Origin: Bettongia penicillata ogilbyi
Taxonomy: Eukaryota; Chordata; Mammalia; Diprotodontia; Potoroidae
Assembly (NCBI GenBank): GCA_023548195.1
Contig: JAJHZJ010000311.1
Location: forward strand, 6,612,811 to 6,676,810
Length of the DNA: 64,000 nt
Direction of reading: 5' to 3'
The notes beneath the pieces were generated by a model. It was not told the DNA's origin, did no database searches, and was given only the letters and a program-made list of their open reading frames with translations. Each line of letters starts with the position of its first letter. The first letter of the stretch is position 1. Made by a program: the position numbers and the translations under genes. Shown in pieces: positions 47,550-57,089 of the stretch.

Positions 47550-47700
47550 ATAGTCAAGAGAGTTGCCCTGGAAAATAGGCCTGGGTTTCCTACTTCTGAC
47601 ACATTCTGCCTGTGTAACCCTGGGCAAGTCATTTAACCTCTCAATGCCACAGGAAACTCTTTAAGACTATAAATTGCAGGAAGACACTGAACTACAGGGG
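47550..47700 (+). repeat. Marsupial MIR-like SINE (long form)
   Basis: 'aaaataggcctgggtttcctacttctgacacattctgcctgtgtaaccctgggcaagtcatttaacctctcaatgcc' then 'actctttaagactataaattgcagg'. Confidence 0.75.
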
Positions 47701-47954
47701 CAAAATGAGGATTTTTACCTCAAAGTATGGGGATACATAGCAAAGAAATCAAAGGTCTGGTACCTATCCCTAGAGGGTGAAAGTACAGACTTTTTTTAAC
47801 ATTCCTGACAGGTTACTCTGATTCTTAAAATTCTATTTCCAAAGCTATTTTAGATCACTCTACAAAGCAGAGGAAATAGATCTCCTTTCTACGTAGCACA
47901 CTTGATACGGAAAATTCAATGGTTATGAGATTGCATTTAGATAGGTGTTCTTAG

Positions 47955-48262
47955 ATAGGGGTAGCTAGGTGGTACAGTGGATAAAGCACCAGTGCAGGAG
48001 TCAGGAAGACCTGAGTTCAAATCTCACCTCAGACACTTGACATTTACTAGCTATGTGACCTTGGGCAAGTCACTTAACCCCAACTGCCTCATCCTGGGTC
48101 ATCTCCAGCCAACCTGATGAATATCTAGTCACTGGATTCAGAGTGACGCTGGAGGAAAAGTGAGGCTGGTGACCTGCACAGCTCTCCCTCACTCAACAAG
48201 TGCAAGTCATGCCATTATTTCTCTGATGGCATGGTCTTCTTTGGCAATGAAGGACAAACACT
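47955..48262 (+). mobile_element. MAR1-like marsupial SINE, full length
   Basis: 'ggtagctaggtggtacagtggataaagcaccagtgcaggagtcaggaagacctgagttcaaatc', the tRNA-like head with B-box GTTCAAATC, to 'ggtcttctttggcaatgaaggacaaac'. Low divergence from the antisense copy 900 bp away suggests it is relatively young. Confidence 0.95.
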
Positions 48263-48879
48263 AGATAGGTGTTCCCTCAAACGGTTCAGATTATAACCGC
48301 TTTGTGCGTTATACCCTGTGTGACTATTTTCAGTAACTTCTTAGAATTCTTTCATGGGGGCTCAACCCAATGTGGAATGGGTCCTTCCTCTAAATCTCTT
48401 AACATTACAGGCATAGCTCTTGCCACATGATCAACCTTGTCCAGCAGAATTTTTTTTAACACTATGTGTAGGGTACAATTATTTACTAGGAGAATGCTGA
48501 ATCCTATAAACAATCCCCTACAATAAATTTTCCCATTATTCTTTAAGTCATTTGCCACTTTATTTCTTAGAGATTGTGGAATCTCTTGATTCACAACCAC
48601 ATACCATTACTGAAAGAAAACTGACTTTTTATTTTAAAGGACATTTGTTTCAGGGAAAGACTTAGGATCGATAAATGAACTGCACAATTTCCCAAATGCA
48701 ACTCAGTCCACTTTCTTGCTCCTATTTAATGCATTTCAGGCTCAGTTCATTTCCAAACTTCAGTATCTATAAAAGAGAAATACACTAATGAACTAGTTCT
48801 ATAGATAACCATCCATTCAATGGCATATCAAATCTTCAATCACTTGACTCTTCTGTTATGGATAGTTAAATCCAACTGT

Positions 48880-49560
48880 TGAATGACTATGAGTCTTAAT
48901 AAGAAGGTACTACAATGTGCAGGGAGTTGATAAAATCAATATAATGTCATCTACAAAAAGGAGTACCTGGAGGACCTCTACATCCATAAAGAATCTCTCT
49001 TTCAATTGCACTCTAAATTTAATATCCAGTAGTCTGAAAGAATGAAAAAGCATAAATTAAGTGCTTGCTAAGTGCCTAGCATTATGGAAAATAATAGAAA
49101 CATTAATACTAAAGCTATATAGTCCATACATTCAAGGAGCTTATATTTTAAAATGGAATGGTGGAAATAAAGCTGAATGACATGTCCCTTCCAAAGGCAA
49201 GGGTGGTACTGATTTGATTATCATGTCCAAAGCAGAAAATACAAGGTGGAAAAGGGTGGAGAGGCCAGAAAAACAGATGGGAAGATATCCTGGGTGGAAA
49301 ATTCTTTGATTCATGAAGTACAGTCAACATGATATGGAGCTACCTAGATGTAGCAGACTAGGTGAGTTTGCATTTATTTACTCACCAATTAAGATAGCTC
49401 AGCCTGGTAATCAGCTTTACCAAATATACATATCTGTGCTCTTGTAAGCTACTCAATACTGATAATCAGAAGAAAGAACAAAATTATCTCTGTTCTTGAA
49501 ACAGTAAGCTGAATTAGGAAAAGTTTGGATTTAGCTGGAGGAATTGAGTTCTGAATATCA
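48880..49560 (-). mobile_element. RTE-type LINE reverse transcriptase fragment
   Basis: On the minus strand 48942-48985 reads EVLQVLLFVDDIILI, carrying the FxDD catalytic motif of reverse transcriptases. 49420-49500 resembles 59640-59730. An L2 end (about 49040-49145, antisense) interrupts it. RTE rather than L1 is inferred from the wording around the motif. Confidence 0.6.
49040..49150 (-). repeat. L2 3'-end fragment
   Basis: 'aaattaagtgcttgctaagtgcctagcattatgg..cattcaaggagcttatatttt' is an antisense L2 terminus. Confidence 0.6.
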
Positions 49561-49784
49561 AATCGGCTGTTTACTACCTATACAGCTTTGGACACCTCAC
49601 AAAGCCTCTTTGAAACATGTTTACCAAGCAGGTTGGGAGCGTACTAGATGCCTATAAAAGTCACTTTTAGCTCTAAATCTCTAATGTGTGGTTTCTCAAG
49701 AATCTGATAAAACATAAGGTATATGTATAGAAAACAACTTACTCTCATCATAATCTCCAAATTCCTTCAAAAAAAAAGTGACTA

Positions 49785-50200
49785 TACTCATTGCATCTAC
49801 TTCCTGTTCTCCCTCCTCAACCCTCTGAATCTGGCTTTCAATTTAACTTGAAACTGCTCTATCCAAAGTTACCAATGGTCTCTTAATTGTTCCTAATCCT
49901 TCATATCTATCTGCTGCATCTGATACTGTTAACAGCCCCTCTGTTCCCAGATACTCTCTCCATTCTTGGTTTTTGTGATACTATACTCTCCTGATTTGCC
50001 TCATACCTATCTGACTGATTTCTTGATCTCCTTTGCTGCTTCAGGGTCCAAATCACAGCTGGTAAGTGTATTTTCAGTCCCCATAACTGGGTTTCCTTTC
50101 TCTAAAGCTTTGTTTTGTTTTAATGTGTCACAGCTCCTCTTCTCTTCTCCCTCTGGATTATCTTATTTCACATTAACAGTTCCCACAGGTATTGGCTGAT
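49785..50200 (+). repeat. L2 LINE internal fragment
   Basis: 'cctcaaccctctgaatctggctttcaatttaacttgaaactgctctatccaaagttaccaatggtctctta', 'gatactgttaacagcccc', 'ctcatacctatctgactg' follow L2. Confidence 0.8.
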
Positions 50201-50279
50201 CAATGGAACTGATTATGTATACAATATACAGATACAAATAAAACCCAGTTCTTGATGAAATCCAAAGATACTAGCTACT

Positions 50280-50685
50280 GGGGTAAGAATTCATTATTAG
50301 CCTAAAACTGCAAGGCAGTCTGGCAGAAACTAGGCACGAACCAATACCTCACACAATATACCAAGATAAGTTCAAAATGGGAATGATTTAGACATAATCA
50401 GTGATACAAGCAAAAACAAGAGAAAACAAAAAATTTACCTGTTAGTTCTAAAGAAAAGGGAAAAGTTAAGAATCAAACAAACGATAGAAAGGATCAAAAG
50501 AGGTAAAATGGATCATTTCTAGTACATTAAATTTGAAAAGGTTTTACACAAACAAAACCAAAGCAGCAAAAATTAGAAGAAAAGTAGGAAATTGGGGGGG
50601 AAAATGTAAACAGCCAGTTTCTCTGATAAAAGTCTCAATTCTAAAATATAAAAAGAATTGAGTCAAACTCATTTTTTTAAAAAGG
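50280..50685 (+). mobile_element. L1 ORF2 fragment (copy A)
   Basis: 'gtctggcagaaactaggcacgaacc..gataagttcaaaatggg' and 'aatggatcatttctagtacattaaatttgaaaaggttttacacaaac' translate into the L1 ORF2 C-terminal region (KWIISSTLNLKRFYTNKT). Broken frame. Confidence 0.75.
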
Positions 50686-50689
50686 GTTA

Positions 50690-51345
50690 TTCCTTTTTTA
50701 AAAATTAATTCGTTTTCAGTTTTCTACAATCACTTCCGTAAGTCTTAGATTTTTCCTCTTCCCTCCCTGTGAGATGATATGCAATCGTATATGGATTTTA
50801 CACATACATTCTTATTAAACACATTTTCACATTAGTCATGCTGCACAGAAGAATTGAAATGGGAGAAACCATGAGAAAAAAACAAAACATACAGTTTCAT
50901 TCCGCATTCCAATTCCATAGGTCTTTCTCTGGATGTGGATGGCATTTTGCTTCATGAGTCCTTTTGCACTGTTTTAGGTCCTTGCATTGCTGTGAAGGGC
51001 TTAGTCTACCAGAAAAATTCCTCGCACACTGTGGTTGTTACTGTGTACAATGTTCTCCTGGTTCTGCTCCTTTCACTAAACATCAGTTCATGTAAGTCCT
51101 TCTAGGCCTCTCAAGTCTTTCTGTTCATTATGTCTTATAGCACAACAGCATTCCATTACATTCATATACCACAACTTATTCAGTCATTCTCCAATTGATA
51201 GACATCCTGTCAATTACCAGTTCTTGGGCACCACAAAGAGAGCTGCTATAAATATTTTGATACATATGGGACCTTTTTCTATCTTTATGATCTCTTGGGG
51301 ATACAATCTCAGAAGCAATATTGCTGGTATATTTGTCAGATTTAT
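50690..51345 (-). mobile_element. L1 3' end (copy B, antisense)
   Basis: Minus-strand L1 whose translation near the 5' edge gives PAILLL-like and IKIFIAALFVVPKNW, followed by 3' UTR. 50700-51000 is the reverse complement, with divergence, of 52040-52350 in copy C. Its 5' edge (51345) abuts the next copy. Confidence 0.85.
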
Positions 51346-52370
51346 GAAGAATGAAGAAATTTTTGACTAAAAAGACAAAACATTATAAAGTGCAAAATGG
51401 ATAATTTTGATTATATTAAATTGAAAGGTTTTTGCACAAACAAATCCACTGCAACCAAGATTAAGAGGGAAGCAGAAAACTAGGAAAGAATTTTGTAACT
51501 AGTGTCTGTGATAAAGGCCTCATTTCTAAAATATATAGAGATCTGAGTCAAACGTACAATACAAGTCATTCACCAGTTGATAAATGGTTAAAGGATATGA
51601 GCAGGCAGTTTTCAGAGGAAGAATTTAAAGTCATAACTTATGGTCATATGAAAAAATGCTCTAAAACACGATTACAGAGATGCAAATTAAAACAACTCTG
51701 AAATACCACATCACACCTACCAGACTGGCTAACATGACAAAACGGGAAAGTGATAAATGTTGGAGAAGATGTGGGAGAGTTGGAACACTAATTCATTCTT
51801 GGTGGAGCTGTGAGCTTATCCAACCATTCTGGAGAGCAATTTGGAACTATGCCCAAAGAGCTACAAAAATGTGCATACCCTTTGACCTAACAATATTGCT
51901 TCAGAGAGGCCTGGAAAGACTTATATGAACTGATGCTGGGTAGAAGGAGCAGAACCAGGAGAACTTTATACACAGCAACAACCACAGTGTAAGAGGAATT
52001 TCTCTGGTAGACTTAGCTCTTCACAACAGGACCTAATAAATTCCCAACGGACTCCTGAGGCAAAATGCCATTCACATCCAGAGAAAGAACTATGGAATTG
52101 GATTACAGAACGAAGCAAACTATTTTCTTCTTTTGTTTTATGGTTTCTCCCATTCATTTTTATTCTTCTATTCAACATGACTATGGTAAAACTGTATTTA
52201 ATAGGAATGTATGTGTGGAACCTATATAAGATTGCAAGCTGTCTCAGAGAGGGAGTGGGGAGGGAGGGGCAAAGAAAGGGAGAGGAAAAAAATCTAAGAT
52301 ACATGGAAGTGATTATAGAACACTGAAAACAAATAATTACTTTAAAAAAATAATAACACCTTAAAAAAAT
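51346..52370 (+). mobile_element. L1 ORF2 C-terminus and 3' UTR (copy C, sense)
   Basis: 51680-51928 is open and gives MQIKTTLKYHITPTRLANMT, then KCWRRCGRVGTLIHSWWSCE and LIQPFWRAIWN, the conserved C-terminal cysteine-containing region of L1 ORF2. Relative to copy B, about 240 bp is missing at about 51902 between 'caatattgcttc' and 'agagaggcctgg'. It ends in A-rich sequence near 52345-52370. Confidence 0.88.
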
Positions 52371-52372
52371 TT

Positions 52373-52663
52373 CTCCATTCTCCATAAATCTGACAAATAC
52401 ACTATTCCTTGCTCCCCCAATTTGTTTATAGTATCAGTCTTTATACCTAGATCATGTATCCATTTGGACTTTACTCTTGTATACAGTGTCAGGCATTGGT
52501 CTATGTCCAATTTTTGCCACACTGTTATCCAGTTTTCCCAGCAGTTTTGGTTAAACAGTGAGTTCTTATCCCAGAAGCTGGGGTCCTTAGACTTATCAAA
52601 CAATAGATTGCTATATTCATTGACTACTGTGTCTTGAGTACCTAACCTATTAAAAAGAGCCAT
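52373..52663 (-). mobile_element. L1 ORF2 segment, inverted half of a probable twin-primed insertion (copy D)
   Basis: The minus strand is open and reads LLFDKSKDPSFWDKNSLFNQ, NCWENWITVWQKLDIDQCLT and KSKWIHDLGIKT, matching L1 ORF2 just upstream of the part in the adjoining plus-strand piece. Confidence 0.85.
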
Positions 52664-53480
52664 TCCTTAACTGATAGTCAAAGGATATGAACAGGTATTT
52701 TTCAGAAAAATCCAAAGCTACCAACAGTCATAAAAAAATGCTCTAATAATTAGATAAATACAAATTAAAACAATTTCAAGGTATCACCTCATATTCATCA
52801 GATTGGCTAAAATGACAGAAAAGAAAAATGACAAATGCTGGAAGGGACATGAGAAAATGGATACAATAATACAACAGCAGTGGAGCTATGAACTAATCCC
52901 CAGCCATTTTGAACTATGTCCAAAGGGCTATAAAATTGTGGTTATTCTTTAACCCACCAACACTATGCTATTAGATCTATACCACAAAGACATAAAAAGA
53001 AAAGGACCTATAAGTACAAAAAACCCAGCTTTTGTGTGTGTGTGTGTGGTGGCAAAGAATTAGAAACTGAGGGCATGGCCATCAATGGAGAATGGATAAA
53101 CAAGTTGTGATGAAACACTGTAGTAAGAAATGATGAAGGAAATTTTTTCAGAAAAGCCCAGAGAGACTTATATGATCTGAAACAAAGTGAAGTGAGCAAA
53201 ATCAGGAGAACAACGTACACAGTAACAGGAATAAGGTAAAGATAATGAACTGTGATAGATTTAGCAACTCTGATCAATACAATGATCAAGAACAATTCTA
53301 AGAATCATAACGAAAAATGATATCAAGCTTCAGAATGATAACTAATCAACTCAGTGCAAACTGAAGCATATTTTCTCTCTCAGCTTTTTTCTTGCTTTTT
53401 TTTTCCCACAATATGGCTAAAGTGGAAATATGTTTTGTATGGCTTAATATGTATAATGAGTATAATATTTCTTGCCTTCT
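52664..53480 (+). mobile_element. L1 ORF2 end and 3' UTR, sense half of copy D
   Basis: Begins 'gccattccttaactgatagtcaaaggatatgaacaggtatttttcag' (KDMNRYFS in L1 terms), continues through 'acaaattaaaacaatttcaaggtatcacctcatattcatcag' and ends in 3' UTR 'ggctaaagtggaaatatgttttgtatgg' near 53480. Broken frame. Confidence 0.85.
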
Positions 53481-54116
53481 CAGTCACCCAAGCTCATAAT
53501 CTAGGTATCATGGTCAATTCTTCAAAGTCTTTCACCTTGTATATATTCAATCAAGTGCCAAGTTCTATTGATTACACCTTCATAATATCTCTCCTATACG
53601 CCCCCTTCTCTCCTCTTACACAGCCACCAACCCTGGTAACAGGCCCTCATTACCTCATGTCTTTATTACTGTAATAATATGCTGGTTGGTCTCCCAGCCT
53701 CAAGTTTCTCCAGTCTATTCTCTACTCAGTTGTCAAACTGATCTTCCTAAAACTCAAATCTGACTATGTTGCCCTTCTTTTCATTAAACTCCAGTGGTAC
53801 CCTATCACTTCCAGGATCAAATATCAATTTTTTTTTGTTTGGCTTTCAAAGTCCTTCATAACCCGACCCCTTTCTATCTTTCTAGTCATCTTAAATTTTA
53901 CTCACCCCCATATACTCTGAGATACAGTGACATTGTCCTCCTTGCTATATTCCTCACACTTGATATACTCTATTATCTCTCTACTCTGGGTATTTTCACT
54001 GTATGTGCCCATGCCTAGAATTCTCTCACTCTTCATCAATGCCTCCTGGCTTCCTTCAGGTCCCAGCTAAAATTTCACCTTCTACAAGATGTCTTTCTTG
54101 ATCCTCCTTAACACCA
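53480..54116 (+). repeat. L2 LINE fragment (about 640 bp)
   Basis: 'atcatggtcaattcttcaaag', 'ggtctcccagcctcaagtttctccagtc', 'aaatctgactatgttgcccttcttttcattaaactccagtgg', 'cctggcttccttcaggtcccagctaaaatttcaccttctacaagatgtctttcttgatcc'. Confidence 0.9.
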
Positions 54117-54117
54117 G

Positions 54118-55201
54118 TGTCTTCTGGAAGGGAGAACAAGTCCTCACCTAAGCTCTCAGACAAACTCCTTCAGATACCTCTAGAAAGAGAATCTGACCAA
54201 ATTTTGGAGGGGCAGACTACGGTATATTCACAGCTCAGGACAGACTGGAAGGTTGGTGGGAAGGTTCTGTTCCGTGGAGGAACATACAGAGCGCCACAGC
54301 AGTGCCAAGCAGGAAGCCCCAGGTGGTCTGACACAGCGGCTGCACTGTGCAATCTCAGGCATCAGGCATATCAGCCCAGAACAGCAGTCTAGCGGAACCG
54401 AGTGAGTGAGTGAGAGCTGCAAAGTCCCAGGTATCTGTGGTGGCTGCTCCTGAGACTATCAGCCCGCAGATTAAATGTAAGTCACCTACTTGAACTTCCA
54501 GGAGTCAAAATGGCAGAGTGATGGGTAAATGCTCTGTTGCTCCACCTTGCTGACCTTGAAAGAACCATAAAATATTCCTCCAGAAAAATTCTGAAACAGT
54601 GGGATCAGGAGAAGGGGCAAATAGTCTTGTAGCACATGAGGTGAGGAAAATTGCTAAGGAGGATCCCTCTTGCTGTGGCAGAAGGGGTCAGTGCAGGACC
54701 AGAGCCATCCCAGGCAGCCCTATCTCAGCAAATCAGGAGGAGATCTGGAGCCATAGCGGGGTGGAACCCTGCAACCACCAACACCAGGACCCCAGGTGTG
54801 CCACACCACCCCAGGGGAATCGGGAAGACACTAAGGCAGCTGGAATCACCAATCACTGAGTTCGCCTATGCTCTAGCTCAGCAGAGCAGACGTCCTATGG
54901 TCAGACCACCCCTCCACCACACTTAACAACCTCCAGGCTAAATCCAGGGAAACACAAAAAGACTTCACCTGTCCTCTGCTTTCTCACACCAGCCAGCTCA
55001 GCATCAGGTAAGCTGCAGCACTTTAGCTTCTACCTGAAAGAACCAGAGGCCACAACACACAAAGCCTCATCAAGAGTAAGAAGCAAAGCAGGAAAGAAAA
55101 GACCATTGAATATTTCTACGGGGACAAGGACCAAAACACAAATACTAAAGAGATGAGCACTGAGACGGTGCTCCCATATGAAACTTCAGAAGGGACTATG
55201 A
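54118..55201 (+). mobile_element. Older L1/HAL1 copy, left part: 5' UTR units and ORF1 start
   Basis: Two 5' UTR-like blocks: 54118-54490, and 54500 onward starting GGAGTCAAAATGGCAGAGTG. ORF1 follows from about 55074: SKKQSRKEKTIEYFYGDKDQ and then EMSTETVLPYETSEGTM. The expected ATG before SKK reads AAG. The frame is cut at 55201 by the younger insertion and resumes in frame at 58605 with NWWQTQRALLEKLKK and a stop. Confidence 0.8.
55188..55201 (+). repeat. Target-site duplication, left copy (14 bp)
   Basis: AGAAGGGACTATGA, identical to 58591-58604; flanks the younger half-L1 insertion. Confidence 0.96.
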
Positions 55202-55766
55202 GGGGGGAGGAGCCAAGATGGCAGAGTAGAAAGAGTCACAGATGCTAGCTCCGAATCCACAGCCCAGAGATTTCCTGTAAAAAGAACTCCCCACAAATTC
55301 TGGAGCACTGCAAGCCGCGCACCAACGCAGTGGAAGAGATTTCCATTCCAGAGAGCCCTAGAAAGCCGTCTCCAGGGGTCAGTCACGCTCCGGACGCGGA
55401 GTCCACCCCTGCGCTGCCCTGGCTGCTCAGCCCCAGAGGAGCGGATCCGAGCAGGCTTCAAGGACGGAATCTCTGGCGGCCGCGAAGGTCCCATCACCCA
55501 CAGGCCCTACAGGTCAGTGAGAGAGACATCTGGGCTGGCTGAGAGGGGAGCGGGGTGTCTCCGTGACTCGGGCCCCCTCGGGAGGCAGCAGCAGAGGGAG
55601 CACCAGACGTAGCGACAGTGGCGGCCAGGAGCTCCTGGAGCAGACAGGAGCTCAGGACCAATACTGAAAGTCTCTGCATAAACCCCCTGAGGGAACTGAG
55701 CCTGTGAGGCGGCCCTACCCCCACCTGAGCACCAGAACTTAAGCTCACATTGAATAGCAGCCATGC
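55202..55766 (+). promoter_or_regulatory. L1-type 5' UTR unit 1 with YY1-like site
   Basis: Begins GGGGGGAGGAGCCAAGATGG. CAAGATGGC at 55214-55222 is the YY1-type motif typical of L1 5' UTR starts (family knowledge). The unit is GC- and CpG-rich, and ends at TTGAATAGCAGCCATGC (55750-55766), where a second unit begins. Confidence 0.75.
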
Positions 55767-56619
55767 GGGTGGAGCCAAGATGGCGGAGTAGAAGGACGCA
55801 CGTTTACAAGCTGTGAAACCAAAAGCCCATAAAATTAATGTAAAAAGAGTCCCCCATAACTTCTGGGTCAATACAAGGTGTGCAGAAACAGAGTGGAAGA
55901 GATTTCCGTTCCAGGGAGCACTGGAGACCTGTCCCCAGGGTCCGGCGCGCCCCGGAAAGTGAACCCCACTCCCAGCGCTGCCCTGGCTGCGGCCCCAGAG
56001 AAGCTGATCAGAGCAGGCTTCAGAGACAGAAGCTCCAGCAGCCGGGAAAGTCCCTCCGCCCACAGAAGCTACAGGTCAGTGAGAGAGAAGGCTGGGCTGG
56101 ACGAGAGGGGGAGCAGGGCATCTCCGTGGCTCGGGCCCCCTCGGGAGGAAGCGGTGGCGGCAGAGACGGGGGCAGGAAGCGGCGGAGGCAGAGGTGTGGG
56201 TGGCGGCTGAGGCGGCAGCGGCCCGGGACTCAGGAATCCCCCAGGAGCAGGCAGGATCTTCATTACGGAAGATTCCTGCATAAAACCTGAGGGAGCTGAG
56301 CCTGGGAGACGGCCCTGCCCCCACCCCGCTCTATTACTGAAGGCTTCTGCTTAAAGCCCCCAAGGGAACTGAGCTTGGGAGGCAGGCCCCCCCCCCACCC
56401 CGCCCCCACCCGCTCCATTCCTGAAAGTCTCTACATAAAGCCCCTGAGGGATCTGAGCCTGGGAGACGGCCCTGCCCCCCCCCAGCACCTGAACTAAAGC
56501 TCACTGATTGACAGCCAGCAGGAGGAAAGCCCATTTAAATCTCAGAGGCCAAGCACTAGCTGGGCAGATCCAGGCGGGGGTGGAAAGGAATCTCAGAAGT
56601 CAAGTAACTGGCTGGGAAA
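55767..56619 (+). promoter_or_regulatory. L1-type 5' UTR unit 2 with YY1-like site and minirepeats
   Basis: Begins GGGTGGAGCCAAGATGGCGG with CAAGATGGC at 55776-55784. Its body parallels unit 1 ('agatttccgttccagggagc', 'cgctgccctggctgc', 'acaggtcagtgagagaga'). From 56276 a 55-80-bp unit ('taaagcccctgagggatctgagcctgggagacggccctgcccc') is repeated three times, at about 56276, 56348 and 56430, with C-runs. Confidence 0.75.
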
Positions 56620-56964
56620 ATGCCTAGAAAAGGGAAGAAAAATAAGACTTTAGAGAGTTTTTTCCAACAAATGCAAATGATCCCGACCTTCGGATCTGAT
56701 GACGAGAACGTATCCTTGCCATCAGGGAAAGATGTGGAGGGTGGGGCCTCAGTACGCCAGACACCCCAGGGGGGTGGCGGGTGGGCTCAGGCCCTGGAAG
56801 AGCTCAAAAAGGATTTTGAAAAGCAAGTTAGACAGGTGGAGGAAAAACTGGGAAAAGAAATGTCAGAGATGCAAGAAAAATATGAAAAACGGGTCAATAC
56901 CTTGGTAAAGGAGACCCCCCAAAAAAAAAAAAATGCTGAAGAAATTAACGCCTTGAATAGCAGC
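56620..56964 (+). pseudogene. Truncated ORF1 (N-terminal third) of the young half-L1
   Basis: Opens MPRKGKKNKTLESFFQQMQM, and has a coiled-coil-like part LEELKKDFEKQVRQVEEKLG. An A-rich run follows PQ, and the frame then jumps into 5' UTR sequence at TTGAA (56953-56957), ending in a stop at 56979. It is the start of ORF1 only; the complete version restarts 130 bp later. Confidence 0.85.
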
Positions 56965-57089
56965 CATGCCCGAAGCTGAAAGCCCTGAGGCTGTGGAGCA
57001 GCATTTGAATCTCAGACCCCAAGCATTAGCTGGGCAGATCTAGGCGGAGGTGGAGAGAAATCTCAAAAGTCAAGTAACTGGCCGGGAAA

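Noticed and set aside
47955..48030. tRNA gene suggested by A/B-box-like sequence
   Set aside because: It is the tRNA-derived head of a marsupial SINE; no cloverleaf with intact acceptor stem was found.
50690..52370. Twin priming as the origin of the head-to-head L1 pair
   Set aside because: Both arms contain the same 3' UTR, which twin priming cannot produce from one RNA.
54170..54926. Several 60-91-codon frames on both strands
   Set aside because: They lie in the older element's 5' UTR. Overlap on both strands and lack of motifs argue against coding.
55494..56063. A 189-codon minus-strand open frame in the GC-rich block
   Set aside because: It is antisense to the half-L1 5' UTR units, and its length follows from high GC content. 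No domain seen.
55330..56290. Overlapping plus-strand frames of 70-136 codons upstream of ORF1
   Set aside because: They fall in L1-type 5' UTR with no conserved start or family match; GC-driven frames.
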